Shown piece by piece: positions 33,740 through 42,960 of a stretch of DNA of 64,000 nt. Under the pieces are notes generated by a model. It saw nothing but the letters and a program-made list of their open reading frames with translations. It searched no databases and was not told where the DNA came from. The stretch's first letter is position 1. Every line of letters begins with the position of its first letter. The position numbers were made by a program, and so were the translations under genes. The stretch lies in the NCBI RefSeq assembly GCF_014642835.1, contig NZ_BMJA01000001.1, positions 911,263 through 975,262 of the forward strand, read 5' to 3'. The stretch is from Dyella nitratireducens (GTDB taxonomy: Bacteria > Pseudomonadota > Gammaproteobacteria > Xanthomonadales > Rhodanobacteraceae).

Positions 33740-34146
33740 GGGAGCACCTGATGGATTCAGCGGCACACAGTCGCTGGCACGCTGACGTACCGCGCGCTAC
33801 AAAACTCAAGACCGGCCTGATCGGCGTTGTATTCCAGCTAAGCAATACGCATACCGTTCCCTGCCCTGCCGTCGTCGATGAGCGAGCAGTGAGTGCTGCC
33901 AAGCAAGACGCGACACCATCAGGTAATCCGAAGGTCGGTGCCTGCTGACGGAAAAAAGGTTGCGTTCGCATGGTGCGTGCTCAATAAGGAACGCGGCAAG
34001 CAACGAACGATCACGTTTAGCACACGCAATCTGGCCCGGTTTTTTTTAATCTGTCACGGTTTTTTTCGTGATCGCGCGCGCATCTTGCCAAGCGTTCGAG
34101 GCTTAGCATCCCGCCGCCGCATAGTGCGGCCAACGAGGAGAGCAGC
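33740..34146. other. 407-bp gap between two divergently transcribed genes
   Basis: No convincing gene was seen. Two T-tracts preceded by CGG (34038-34047 and 34058-34066) stand before the secreted-protein gene. A small stem TCACG/CGTGA (34054-34058 and 34067-34071) lies across the second tract. An 8-bp inverted pair CGATCACG/CGTGATCG (34008-34015 and 34067-34074) spans the region and may be a regulatory dyad. Confidence 0.4.
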
Positions 34147-34572
34147 ATGAAACGTCTAGCATTAGCAGGTTTGTGCGCATTGTTGTTTGCGGGCCATGCG
34201 ATGGCTCAGACGACGTGCTCCAATGCCACGCTCACAGGCACTTATGCCGGCATTAGCACGTCAGGAACTCTTGCTGGGTTATTGGGCGCCACGGCCATCC
34301 CCATTTATATCGAAGCGCAGGTCAAGTCCAACGGTACCGGCACGGCCACTGCCAACATCAACTACACCACTGTCGGTGGTGCCGTGAGTTCGGGAACGAC
34401 TGAATCGGTCACCTTCACCATCAATAGCGACTGCAGTCTCACCGGCTCAGCGGTTATCGCAGGCATACCGGCAACATTGGTGGGTCACATTAACCCTTCC
34501 GGCGACACGGCTTATGTTGTCAGCCAAACAGTCGGGATCGGACTCAACGGGGTGTTGCACAAGGTCGATTGA
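34147..34572 (+). CDS. Small secreted protein of unknown function
   Basis: The 141-residue protein has a clear signal peptide (MKRLALAGLCALLFAGHAMA, cleavage before Gln21). The mature part is Thr/Ser/Gly-rich with a predicted beta-strand character (NGTGTATANINYTTVGG, ESVTFTINSDCSLTGSAVI). Cys24 and Cys97 could form a disulfide. The start has a strong GAGGAGA ribosome-binding site. No family is recognised; the repetitive beta-rich sequence would fit a periplasmic or surface beta-sandwich. Confidence 0.7.
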   Translation: MKRLALAGLCALLFAGHAMAQTTCSNATLTGTYAGISTSGTLAGLLGATAIPIYIEAQVKSNGTGTATANINYTTVGGAVSSGTTESVTFTINSDCSLTGSAVIAGIPATLVGHINPSGDTAYVVSQTVGIGLNGVLHKVD

Positions 34573-34583
34573 AGTTTTAAAAG

Positions 34584-34607
34584 CGAGAGCGGCAGCAGCC
34601 GCTCTCG
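34584..34607. terminator. Bidirectional terminator between secreted-protein gene and aldo/keto reductase
   Basis: CGAGAGCGGC (584-593) pairs with GCCGCTCTCG (598-607) over AGCA. It is followed by TTCT on the plus strand and by CTTTTAAAAC on the minus strand. It lies between two convergent genes (stops at 34572 and 34627). Confidence 0.75.
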
Positions 34608-34626
34608 TTCTGCTCCAAGCAGATCA

Positions 34627-35595
34627 TCAAGCCAGCACCTGCTCGATCCTTTCTTTCAAAGCCAGGTCAAACCGCGGCAACAGTTCCAGCGCACCCAGGT
34701 TTTGCTCCAGCTGTTCCTTCTTGCTTGCGCCCAGCAACACCGTCGACACGTTCGGATTGGCCAGACACCACGCGATCGCAAGTTGCGCCGGCGTGGCACC
34801 GACTTCTGCGGCAATCGCAGGCAGATGCTTTACCTTCTCCACGCGCTCTTCACCCTCGCCCAGCACCAGATCGCGCAACCACTCGTAACCCGGCTGCGTG
34901 AGGCGTGAGCCGTCCGGAACACCCTGGTTGTATTTGCCGCTCAACAAGCCTGATGCCAGCGGCGACCAGGTCGTGGTGCCCATGCCATAGCTGGCATACA
35001 GCGGCGCGTATTCGTGCTCCACACGTTCGCGGTGCAGCAGGTTGTACTGCGGCTGTTCCACCACCGGCGCATACATGTGCATGGCTTGCGCGATGCGGTG
35101 TGCTTCGTGAATCGCTGCAGCGGGCCATTCGCTGGTGCCCCAGTACAACACCTTGCCTTGGCGGATCAGCGTATCCATCGCCGCGACGGTTTCCTCAATC
35201 GGCGTTTCCGGATCGGGGCGATGGCAGAAATAAAGATCAAGATGCCCCACGCGCAAACGTTCCAGCGCCTGATGGCAAGCCTCGATCACATGCTTGCGCG
35301 ACAAGCCGCGCTGCGTAGGCCGTGGCTTTTCTGCCGCACCGAAATACACCTTGCTCGAAACGCAATAGCTGTCGCGCGGAAAGCGAAGATCCGCCAACAC
35401 GTCGCCCATCAGGCGCTCGGCGTCGCCGTGGTTGTAGGTTTCGGCGTTGTCGAAAAAGTTGACGCCGTGATCCCAGGCCATCGCCAGCAAGTCGCGCGCA
35501 TCGGATCGGCCGACCTGGCGGCCGAACGTCACCCATGCACCGAAGGACAGCGCGGATAGCTGCAAACCGGTGCGGCCAAGACGACGGTATTGCAT
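34627..35595 (-). CDS. Aldo/keto reductase (Kv-beta/YghZ-like)
   Basis: The 322-residue TIM-barrel oxidoreductase has the aldo/keto reductase tetrad context: Asp/Tyr in FFDNAETYNHGDAERLMG, Lys in SSKVYF and His in YFCHRPDP. The NADPH site is seen in the C-terminal SxxxLGASKKEQLEQNLGAL region. TTTWSPLASGLLSGKYN is typical of the potassium-channel beta-subunit-like clade. Such enzymes reduce aldehydes or methylglyoxal with NADPH. The exact substrate cannot be inferred. Confidence 0.88.
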   Translation of the reverse strand: MQYRRLGRTGLQLSALSFGAWVTFGRQVGRSDARDLLAMAWDHGVNFFDNAETYNHGDAERLMGDVLADLRFPRDSYCVSSKVYFGAAEKPRPTQRGLSRKHVIEACHQALERLRVGHLDLYFCHRPDPETPIEETVAAMDTLIRQGKVLYWGTSEWPAAAIHEAHRIAQAMHMYAPVVEQPQYNLLHRERVEHEYAPLYASYGMGTTTWSPLASGLLSGKYNQGVPDGSRLTQPGYEWLRDLVLGEGEERVEKVKHLPAIAAEVGATPAQLAIAWCLANPNVSTVLLGASKKEQLEQNLGALELLPRFDLALKERIEQVLA

Positions 35596-35659
35596 GGGGG
35601 GCTCCTTATTTTCTTGGCCGCCGCTCCTGCGAAAGCGGAAATGACGGCCCCGACTTCAA

Positions 35660-36442
35660 TCAGTGAATCTGGAAATCAGTGATGATGCTGTCAACGGTCC
35701 GCTGCTGATTATGCGAACGCAGTGTGACAGCCACGGCATATTTATCGAGATACGCCAGCGTTACCTTGTCGGTCTCGATGCCGTTGGTGTCGATGACCCG
35801 GCAGTTCAATTCAATCGCCTGTCCGTCGATGGATGGGTTGAGCCGCGAAGCGCTGTAGCTTTTACCACTGTCACACAGGAACTGGCCTGGGTCCTGGAAG
35901 GTTTGGCCGCCCGTCATGCCATAGAGGTAGACGAAGGCGAAATGACCGCTGCTGCCGGTATCGAAGCGCAGCAGCTTGCGCGCCGCCTGTACGGGCGGAA
36001 TGGTGTTGGCCTGCGGGGGAATGCCTTGCGTCAAGAACGGCAAATAGCCGCGATAAGTAAGCTCAAGCTGTGTCGCGACGGTATTGCCCTTGTCGTCCTG
36101 CACGGCTTCTATGCGACGCACCAGGCCGTGGCCGGCGTTTTCCAACGTCATCGCCGTGCTGAATTTGGAAGGTTGCTGGTGATCGGGTGACGTGACCGTA
36201 TCACTGGTATGCAGGGTGATTTTCGTGAATGGCACGGGCGCGAGCTTCGCTTGCGTGATCGCGGCTTGCACATCGGGGGTAAGCGCGTCGAAGCTGAAGT
36301 GCTGCGTGAGATACGCCGACGCATCCGCCGCAGGGGCCTGCGGCGGCGGCGGCACCGCGTCTTGTGCGTGCGCGGCACCCGCGGCCACGAGCAGTGAAAC
36401 GATCGCCGAGGCCGTCAGCCTTTTCGTCCATGCCATGCCCAT
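35660..36442 (-). CDS. Exported protein of unknown function
   Basis: The 260-residue protein has a signal peptide (cleavage after AHA, about residue 26) and a proline/alanine-rich mature start (VPPPPQAPAADAS). A soluble, probably periplasmic domain follows, with two cysteines (FLCDSGKSY and LNCRVIDTN) likely disulfide-bonded. The C-terminal half has a regular beta pattern (DKVTLAYLDKYAVAVTLRSH). No family is recognised. It stands alone between the aldo/keto reductase and pgpA. Confidence 0.7.
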   Translation of the reverse strand: MGMAWTKRLTASAIVSLLVAAGAAHAQDAVPPPPQAPAADASAYLTQHFSFDALTPDVQAAITQAKLAPVPFTKITLHTSDTVTSPDHQQPSKFSTAMTLENAGHGLVRRIEAVQDDKGNTVATQLELTYRGYLPFLTQGIPPQANTIPPVQAARKLLRFDTGSSGHFAFVYLYGMTGGQTFQDPGQFLCDSGKSYSASRLNPSIDGQAIELNCRVIDTNGIETDKVTLAYLDKYAVAVTLRSHNQQRTVDSIITDFQIH

Positions 36443-36559
36443 GGCTGCTCACCTTAAGTGCTTGAAGAAGCGCCTACGATAACAAGGTCATCGCATATTC
36501 CGTTAGCCGCAAGCTGTTGCGCCTGGATACACCGCCGCATCCTGCCGATGCCGGGCGCA

Positions 36560-37057
36560 TTACGCGTAGACAAGCACCAGCTTCAGTACGATGGCGGCGA
36601 AAACGCCGGCGACGACGTCATCCACCATCACGCCGAGCCCACCTTTCAGGTGTTTGTCCAGGTAACGGATCGGCCATGGCTTCCACACATCGAACAGGCG
36701 GAACAGCACGAAGCCGAGTATGACCGCCCACCACGGCGCCAGCAGCGCAGGCAGCAAGGCGATCCATTGGCCGATGAATTCGTCCCACACCAGGCTGCGG
36801 TGATCGTCGACGCCCAAGGCGCGGCCGGCAACATCGCAGGCCCATACGCCGATGGCAAAACCGATCACGATGATCAGCGCATTGAGCGGCCACGACAGCT
36901 GACGCAACAGCAGCCAGGGCAGGATCGCAGCGAGCGAACCGAACGTACCCTGCGCGACCGGCGCGAGTCCGGAACCGAAGCCGCAGGCCAGCCAGCCGGC
37001 TGGCGTCGAAAGCAATACACGGCGTTGCCCGGATGTAAGGACTTTGCGTTCGTTCAT
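36560..37057 (-). CDS. pgpA: Phosphatidylglycerophosphatase A
   Basis: The 165-residue inner-membrane phosphatase has the PgpA motifs GLAPVAQGTFGSLAAI, DDHRSLVWDEFIGQWIAL and GLGVMVDDVVAGV, with four hydrophobic segments. It dephosphorylates phosphatidylglycerol phosphate to phosphatidylglycerol. It overlaps the end of thiL by 4 bp (37054-37057), the usual thiL-pgpA coupling of gammaproteobacteria. Confidence 0.95.
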   Translation of the reverse strand: MNERKVLTSGQRRVLLSTPAGWLACGFGSGLAPVAQGTFGSLAAILPWLLLRQLSWPLNALIIVIGFAIGVWACDVAGRALGVDDHRSLVWDEFIGQWIALLPALLAPWWAVILGFVLFRLFDVWKPWPIRYLDKHLKGGLGVMVDDVVAGVFAAIVLKLVLVYA

Positions 37058-38013
37058 GCGCTGAAGTGATCCCAGCCTTGGCGGCCCGATAGACGATGTC
37101 CTTCACAATCACGCACCGTGACGCCCTCGCCTTCCACGATACAGCCGATACGCGTGGCACCGCAGCCGAGCTTCGCCAGATCCGCTTGCACCACGGCAAC
37201 CTGCTGCACCGGCACGGTGAAGCACAATTCGTAATCGTCGCCGCCACTCAGGGCGAAGTCACGCGAGGTGGCTTCGTCGAACAGATCAAGCAAGGCCGAT
37301 GAACGTGGCAGCAAGGCCGCATCGATCTCGGCACCGACATGGCTGGCTGTGCAGATATGACCGAGATCGGCAAGCAGGCCATCGGAAACGTCGATGCATG
37401 CGCTAGCGCGTCCGCGCAGGGCGAGACCTGCTGCAACACGCGGTGTAGGGCGGTTGAGGCGTTCGATCAGATGGTGAGTTTGTGTATCGTCGCGATGATT
37501 CTTCTGCTGCACGCATTGCAGCCCACCGGCAGCGTCACCCAACGCGCCAGTAACCAGCACCGCATCGCCCACTTGTGCGCCTGCACGCGTGAGCGCTTTG
37601 CCGGGTGGTACGAAACCATGCACTGCCACGCTGATCGTCAACGTGCCGCGGGTGGTGTCGCCACCGATCAGCGCAAGGCGATACGTTTGTGCAAGTTGCG
37701 CGAAGCCTTTGGCAAAACCGTCGACAAAAGCCTCGTCTGCATTCGGCAAGGTCAATGCCAGCAGCGCCCAGGCCGGTGTTGCACCCATGGCCGCAAGGTC
37801 GGACAGATTGACGGCGAGCGCCTTCCAGCCGATATCGGCAGCGGGCGTGCCAACGGGGAAATGCACGCCTTCGACCATGGTGTCGATGGCAACGGCCAGC
37901 TCCTGGCCAGGCGGTACGGTGAGCAGTGCGGCGTCATCGCCGATGCCCAGGCGCACATCGTCGCGATGTTGCGCGGTGAGGTCGCGGATGCGGTCGATGA
38001 GGGAGAATTCCAT
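37054..38013 (-). CDS. thiL: Thiamine-monophosphate kinase
   Basis: The 319-residue ATP-dependent kinase makes thiamine diphosphate from thiamine monophosphate. ThiL motifs include MEFSLIDRIR at the start, GIGDDAALL, IGGDTTRGTL and the C-terminal GGDDYELCFTVP. The start ATG 38013 fits the family N-terminus; a longer frame adds 12 unconserved residues. It is followed by pgpA with a 4-bp overlap and preceded by an intergenic repeat that separates it from nusB. Confidence 0.95.
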   Translation of the reverse strand: MEFSLIDRIRDLTAQHRDDVRLGIGDDAALLTVPPGQELAVAIDTMVEGVHFPVGTPAADIGWKALAVNLSDLAAMGATPAWALLALTLPNADEAFVDGFAKGFAQLAQTYRLALIGGDTTRGTLTISVAVHGFVPPGKALTRAGAQVGDAVLVTGALGDAAGGLQCVQQKNHRDDTQTHHLIERLNRPTPRVAAGLALRGRASACIDVSDGLLADLGHICTASHVGAEIDAALLPRSSALLDLFDEATSRDFALSGGDDYELCFTVPVQQVAVVQADLAKLGCGATRIGCIVEGEGVTVRDCEGHRLSGRQGWDHFSA

Positions 38014-38077
38014 GGGTTTGCTATGGCCTCTTCGAACGCAGGCATCCACGCTTGCTTAATTGCTTGATCTTGCCTCT

Positions 38078-38199
38078 CGTCATTCCGGCGAAAGCCGGAA
38101 TCCAGTCGAAATAAACCGTCCGAAGGACACAATATCATTTGATATTGAGTGCTTCGCACAACGTATTTGAACTGGATTCCGGCTTTCGCCGGAATGACG
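38078..38199. repeat. 122-bp palindromic element, family 3 (between thiL and nusB)
   Basis: Inverted arms of about 29 bp (38078-38106, 38171-38199; CGTCATTCCGGCGAAAGCC...) bound a 64-bp interior containing GTGTCCTTCGGACGG and GTGCGAAGCACTC read on the minus strand. The same interior in the opposite orientation occurs at 40329-40452. Confidence 0.88.
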
Positions 38200-38252
38200 A
38201 CTGGGCAAGACATACCATCACGCCAAGCCCAGAGCTCTCGCCCGAATGCTGG

Positions 38253-38699
38253 TCAGCCCTGCTTCTCCGTACCCCTAAGCTGCGCCGCCAGCTTGTCCAG
38301 CACACCGTTCACATAGCTGTGCCCATGATCCGCCCCGAAGCGCTTGGTCACCTCGATCGCCTCGTTGATGATCACGCGATACGGCACGTCCGGCCGATAC
38401 TTCAACTCATACCCAGCCAGGCGCAGTGCGGCGCGCTCCACCGGATCGATCTGCTCGACATCGCGGTCGATGTACGGCTTCAGCGCGTCATCCAGTTCGG
38501 CAACGTGCTGCTCCACGCCACGCAGCAGATCCTCGAAGTACTCCAGGTCCGCCACTTCCATGTCCTGCTCATGGCGAAACTGGTCGATCACCGACTTCAT
38601 CGAGCTGCCGCTCATCTGCCAGGCATACAGCGCCTGCAAGGCGCGGCGACGGGCGCGCGAGCGCGCCGCCAGATCGATGCCTTCGGGACGCGGGTGCAT
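38253..38699 (-). CDS. nusB: Transcription antitermination factor NusB
   Basis: The 148-residue all-helical protein starts with an Arg-rich boxA RNA-binding region (RSRARRRALQALYAWQMSG) and has the NusB pattern DPVERAALRLAGYELKYRPDVPY, then INEAIEVTKRFG and the closing YVNGVLDKLA. It binds boxA with NusE (S10) in rRNA antitermination. It begins at 38699, sharing its first base with the last base of the ribH stop region, the conserved ribH-nusB coupling. Confidence 0.96.
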   Translation of the reverse strand: MHPRPEGIDLAARSRARRRALQALYAWQMSGSSMKSVIDQFRHEQDMEVADLEYFEDLLRGVEQHVAELDDALKPYIDRDVEQIDPVERAALRLAGYELKYRPDVPYRVIINEAIEVTKRFGADHGHSYVNGVLDKLAAQLRGTEKQG

Positions 38700-39160
38700 T
38701 ACAGCTTTCCGTACAGATTGACCATCTCAAGCGCAGCGATGGCAGCATCGGCACCCTTGTTGCCGGCCTTGGTCCCGGAGCGCTCGATGGCCTGTTCGAT
38801 GGTGTCGGTCGTGAGCACGCCGAAGGACACCGGCACGCCCGAACCCAGTGCGGCCTGGGTCAACGCCTTGGCACATTCGCCGGCGACGAAATCGAAATGC
38901 GGCGTGGAGCCGCGGATCACCGCACCCAGCGCGATCACCGCGGCGTAGTTGCCCGAGTGCGCCAGCTTGTGCGCGGCCAGGCCGATTTCCCATGCGCCCG
39001 GTACGCGGATCACGTCGATGGCGTCATCGCTTACGCCGTGACGCACCAGGGCGTCGCGTGCACCGGCGACCAGCGGTTCGACGACAAAGCCGTTGAAGCG
39101 GCCGGCGACAATGGCAAAACGGCCCTTGGGCGTGGCGAAATCGCCTTCGATGATCTTCAT
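38699..39160 (-). CDS. ribH: 6,7-dimethyl-8-ribityllumazine synthase
   Basis: The 153-residue protein has the lumazine synthase motifs [51 protein letters not shown] and [19 protein letters not shown]. It condenses the pyrimidinedione with dihydroxybutanone phosphate in the penultimate riboflavin step. It leads into nusB. In many Xanthomonadales it follows ribBA directly; here ldcA and a beta-glucosidase gene intervene. Confidence 0.96.
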   Translation of the reverse strand: MKIIEGDFATPKGRFAIVAGRFNGFVVEPLVAGARDALVRHGVSDDAIDVIRVPGAWEIGLAAHKLAHSGNYAAVIALGAVIRGSTPHFDFVAGECAKALTQAALGSGVPVSFGVLTTDTIEQAIERSGTKAGNKGADAAIAALEMVNLYGKL

Positions 39161-39250
39161 GCTGCGTGGATTCCTTTGAACGGGCGGCTCGGCCCTCGGC
39201 GAGCCCGCTATTTTACGGGTTTGCTCGCGGGCTTGCTTGCTGAGTGCCCG

Positions 39251-40204
39251 TCAGGCCATGGAAGGTTCGTGGCTGCGGCGTAGATACGGGTAGCCATGGA
39301 AATCCAGGCTGGCCCGCCGCCCCACCACGCGCAGCCGCGCAGGCACGCCGAATGGCAGGGTGAATTTGTCCGCCTCGTGGCCGAACGGCATGCTCGATAA
39401 CACCGGAATACCCGCGATACGGCGAATCTGGTTGAAGCCGTCGGCCAGGTCGTAGCCGTTGTCATAAGGGGCCGGGCGGCATTGGGTGAAATCGCCCAGG
39501 ATCAGCGCCCGCTGCTGCTTCAGCACACCGGACAAATGGAGCTGATAGAGCAGCCGCTCGATCCGGAACGGCGGCTCGCCAATGTCTTCCACGAACAGGA
39601 TGCCGCCCTCGATACGCGGGAAGTAAGGCGTCTGCAGCAGGCTGCACAGCATGGCGAGGTTGCCACCCCATAGCGGTCCCTCCACCGCCAACTCCGCCGC
39701 CTCCCCGCAATCCCAGCTGGCGTTGCCGTGCGGTGAACTGAGCGTTCGCCAGAAATGCCGCCAGGTCAGCGGGCTGAGCCGCTGCGCACCAAAATCCGGG
39801 CCCAGCATCGGCCCGCCGAAGGTGACGAGGCCACTCCTGGCATACAACGCCATCTGCAACGCCGTGAAATCGCTGTGACCGACCAAGGCGATCGGTTGGC
39901 CGGCCAGGCGCTCGCGCAAGGCGTCGTAATGCAGATGCTCCAGCAGACGCGTGGCACCGTAGCCGCCACGAATCGACACGGCGATATCCGGCAAGGTATC
40001 CAGCGTGGCCAGGTGGTTGATATCAGCCGTGCGTTGCACATCGCTGCCGGCGTAACGCAGTTCCGTGCGATCGATCACCTCCGCGCCGTCCACCAGGCAG
40101 TTGGCATCACTTAGGCGCTTGATGCCGCGTGTCATGGCTTCGCGGTCGTGGGGGTAGCCGGATGGCGCAATGAGGCGGATGTGGCAGGAGGTTGGTGCCT
40201 GCAT
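39251..40204 (-). CDS. ldcA: LD-carboxypeptidase (murein tetrapeptide carboxypeptidase)
   Basis: The 317-residue S66-family peptidase has the nucleophile Ser111 in ALVGHSDFTAL, the Glu in FVEDIGEPPFRIERLL and the His in GHEADKFTLPFG. It removes D-Ala from recycled murein tetrapeptides in the cytosol. The start ATG 40204 was chosen because the protein alignment begins at APTSCHIRLIAPSG; the frame continues upstream through a repeat. There is no signal peptide. Confidence 0.9.
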   Translation of the reverse strand: MQAPTSCHIRLIAPSGYPHDREAMTRGIKRLSDANCLVDGAEVIDRTELRYAGSDVQRTADINHLATLDTLPDIAVSIRGGYGATRLLEHLHYDALRERLAGQPIALVGHSDFTALQMALYARSGLVTFGGPMLGPDFGAQRLSPLTWRHFWRTLSSPHGNASWDCGEAAELAVEGPLWGGNLAMLCSLLQTPYFPRIEGGILFVEDIGEPPFRIERLLYQLHLSGVLKQQRALILGDFTQCRPAPYDNGYDLADGFNQIRRIAGIPVLSSMPFGHEADKFTLPFGVPARLRVVGRRASLDFHGYPYLRRSHEPSMA

Positions 40205-40328
40205 GGCTGGCTTTGACGTTTCGTGGATGAGGAAGGGCAATCTATACCATTCCAACAGACCGGCCTCAGATCTGTTGCGGCGTGACGCGGATGAATCGTG
40301 GCGTGGCGATGATGCTCGATCTTGCCTC

Positions 40329-40452
40329 ACCGTCATTCCGGCGAACGCCGGAATCCAGTGCAAATGCGTTGTGCGAAGCACACAACATAAATAGTAATCG
40401 TGTCCTTTGGACGCGTATTTAGACTGGATTCCGGCGTTCGCCGGAATGACGG
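40329..40452. repeat. 124-bp palindromic element, family 3 (between ldcA and beta-glucosidase)
   Basis: Inverted arms of 31 bp (40329-40359 and 40422-40452, ACCGTCATTCCGGCGAACGC...) enclose an interior with GTTGTGCGAAGCAC and GTGTCCTTTGGACGCG. The interior matches that of 38078-38199 in reverse orientation. Apart from this element, the 302-bp gap 40205-40506 shows nothing. Confidence 0.88.
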
Positions 40453-40506
40453 TGAGGTAATAACAGGTATTGTTGCGGGATTTACCACGCTCACCGCCAA
40501 CCTACT

Positions 40507-42732
40507 TCAAGGCGCCATCGTCCCAGCAGCAACCGTCGCCGCACCATTCAACACAAAATCCCGCGACGAATGCCCCACCTGGATCGGATAACTCCCCGCC
40601 GCAATCTTCCATTGATGCCCCGGCACGTCGAACGTCGCCAGCAAGCGCGGATCGATGGTGACGGAAACCGTGCGGCTCTGCCCCGGCTGCAGCAACACCT
40701 TCTCGAACCCTGCCAGCCGGTGCGGCGCTTCACCGATGTCGCCCGGCAAGCTCACATAAACCTGCGGCGTATCTTTGCCTTCATGCTGGCCGACGTTGCT
40801 CACCTTGAAGCTGACCGTGACGTGGTCGCCTTGCGTGCTGACATGCAGATCGCTGTAGTCGAAGCGGCTGTAGGAAAGACCGAAACCAAACGGGAACAGC
40901 GGCTGCAGGTTTTTCTTGTCGAACCACTTGTAGCCGACGGCAGCGCCGTCAATGTTGTAGTCGACTTCCTGCGCGTTGGTGATCTGCGGGCGCGGCAGTT
41001 GTTGTTCGTCCTGCGGGAAGGTGACGGGTAGATGGCCTGACGGATTCACCTTGCCGGTGAGCACGCCGGCAATCGCTTCGCCGCCGCGTGCGCCGGGATA
41101 CCAGGCTTCCACCACCGCACCAACCTTCGACAACCATGGCATCTTCACCGGGCCGCCGTTTTCCAGCACCACCACGCTGTGCGTGTTAGCGGCGGCAACT
41201 GCACCGATCAAGGCATCCTGCTTGTCCGGCAACGCTAGATTCGGTTGATCGACGCCTTCGCACGTCCATTGCGTGGCAAACACAACAACCACGTCGGACG
41301 ATTTCGCCAAAGCTGCCGCTTTCGCAGGATCGCTGCCGTCGTCGTAGACGATCTTCGCGTCCGGCAGCAGTTTCTGCAGCGACTTCATCGGCGACGACGG
41401 GTCATACACCTTCCACTGCCAATCCGGCCCCTTTACCGCCGGAATGGCCGGGCCACCGATCGGCCACACTTCAGCCGAGCCACCGCCCGACAGCACGCCG
41501 GCATCGGCATGGCCACCGATGATCGCCACGGTCTTGATGTCCTTGTGCAAGGGCAACTGGTCGTGATCGTTCTTCAGCAGCACGATCCCTTCTTCCGCGG
41601 CGTGCTGCGCGACCAGTGCATCGGCTTCGACATCCAAGGGCTTCTTCACCGGCGGATGTTCAAACAGGCCTACGGCATACATGGAACGCAGGATGCGATG
41701 CGTCATGTCTTCCAGCCGGCTTTTCGGAATATCGCCCTTCTGGATCGCCTGCAGCAGCGGCGTGCCGAAGCTGCTGGACATCTGTCCCAAGCTGAAGCCG
41801 GTGCCATGATCGATGCCGGAGACCTGGTCGGTGCCGGCCATCGCATCCTGCACGCCGTGGTCGGCGCCCCAGTCGGTCATCACCCAGCCTGGGTATTTCC
41901 AATCGCCTTTGAGGATGTCATCCAACAGATGTTTGTTGGAGCAATCCCATACGCCGTTGACCTTGTTGTAGCCGCACATCACCGAACCGGGATGGCCGTC
42001 TTCAATGGCCAGCTCGAACGCAAGCAGATCCGACTCGCGCATGGCGGCTTCGTCGATGTTGGAGCTGACGGTCAGGCGGTTGGTCTCCTGATCGTTCAAG
42101 GCGTAATGCTTGATGGTGGAAATCACGTGCTGCGACTGGATACCGCGAATTTCGCCGCCATCGATACGGGCAGCAAGCAGCGGATCTTCGCCAAGGTATT
42201 CGAACGTGCGTCCATCACGCGGCTCGCGCGTGAGATTGATGCCGCCGGCCAACAGCACGTTGATGCCCTGCCGGTGCGCTTCGTCACCGATCATGCGGCC
42301 GCCTGCATACGCCATCTGCGGATTCCAGGTGGCAGCGATGCCGAGCGTCGAGGGCAGTGGCGTGGCGTTGCCTGCCTCCCCGCGCACGTGCGCCGGTTGC
42401 TTGCCCGGCCCCTGATCGATCGGATAGTTGTGCACGCCGATGCTGGCGTCGTTCTCCTGCAAGGCAGGAATGCCCAGCTTCGACAGCGCCGGCACGTAAC
42501 CCGCCGCACCGATGCTGCCCGGCGGTTGCTGCAAGACCATCATGTCGTTGAAGCTCTGCACCATGTGGTGCATGTCCTCCAGCGACATGCGCTTGACCAG
42601 CTTGGCGGCACGCTGATCCGCGGATGAAGCCGGCTGATCGGCGAGTGCCGGTGTCAGGCAGGCCAGCGAAAGCGCAGTGAACAGGGTGGTGCGGGCGAAA
42701 GCGGCGGTACGCGACAGGCGGGCGAGCTTCAT
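40507..42732 (-). CDS. Exported GH3 beta-glucosidase
   Basis: The 741-residue enzyme has a signal peptide (cleavage near ALA-DQ, residue 32), a GH3 N-terminal barrel with HYALNDQETNR, and the catalytic nucleophile Asp287 in PGWVMTDWGADHG. A GH3 C-terminal domain (IGGHADAGVLSGGGSAEV, VVVFATQWTCEG) and a C-terminal fibronectin-III-like domain (TPQVYVSLPGDIGEAPHRL) follow. It hydrolyses beta-glucosides in the periplasm. The start ATG 42732 has AAGGA at proper spacing. It separates ribBA from ldcA-ribH and is bounded by palindromic elements on both sides, consistent with insertion into an older rib operon (inference). Confidence 0.93.
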   Translation of the reverse strand: MKLARLSRTAAFARTTLFTALSLACLTPALADQPASSADQRAAKLVKRMSLEDMHHMVQSFNDMMVLQQPPGSIGAAGYVPALSKLGIPALQENDASIGVHNYPIDQGPGKQPAHVRGEAGNATPLPSTLGIAATWNPQMAYAGGRMIGDEAHRQGINVLLAGGINLTREPRDGRTFEYLGEDPLLAARIDGGEIRGIQSQHVISTIKHYALNDQETNRLTVSSNIDEAAMRESDLLAFELAIEDGHPGSVMCGYNKVNGVWDCSNKHLLDDILKGDWKYPGWVMTDWGADHGVQDAMAGTDQVSGIDHGTGFSLGQMSSSFGTPLLQAIQKGDIPKSRLEDMTHRILRSMYAVGLFEHPPVKKPLDVEADALVAQHAAEEGIVLLKNDHDQLPLHKDIKTVAIIGGHADAGVLSGGGSAEVWPIGGPAIPAVKGPDWQWKVYDPSSPMKSLQKLLPDAKIVYDDGSDPAKAAALAKSSDVVVVFATQWTCEGVDQPNLALPDKQDALIGAVAAANTHSVVVLENGGPVKMPWLSKVGAVVEAWYPGARGGEAIAGVLTGKVNPSGHLPVTFPQDEQQLPRPQITNAQEVDYNIDGAAVGYKWFDKKNLQPLFPFGFGLSYSRFDYSDLHVSTQGDHVTVSFKVSNVGQHEGKDTPQVYVSLPGDIGEAPHRLAGFEKVLLQPGQSRTVSVTIDPRLLATFDVPGHQWKIAAGSYPIQVGHSSRDFVLNGAATVAAGTMAP

Positions 42733-42856
42733 CCTGATTCCTTCCTTCGGGCTGGTTTCAACCCGGCGAAGGATGCCACGAAGTGAAGCGAGTGGTAGTG
42801 ATGAATATGGCCAGTTACGCTTACGATCCTTGAGGCCACGCTTACCCTCAACGGCC

Positions 42857-42936
42857 GCCATTCCCGCGCAAGCGGGAATCCATCTTGCTCTGATGCAGCG
42901 TAAAAATGGATTCCCGCTTGCGCGGGAATGACGGCC
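42857..42936. repeat. Palindromic repeat, family 2 (second copy)
   Basis: The right arm ATGGATTCCCGCTTGCGCGG... (42906-42934) is the complement of the left arm (42858-42883), with a spacer starting CTTGCTCTGATGCA as at 28105-28122. It lies between ribBA and the beta-glucosidase gene. Confidence 0.88.
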
Positions 42937-42960
42937 TCCAGGGAGTTACGAGGCGAATCG

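Noticed and set aside
33806-33919. A 37-residue minus-strand peptide upstream of the asparagine-synthetase-like gene, considered as a RiPP precursor
   Set aside because: No ribosome-binding site, no recognisable leader or core pattern, and no leader-binding or protease gene nearby.
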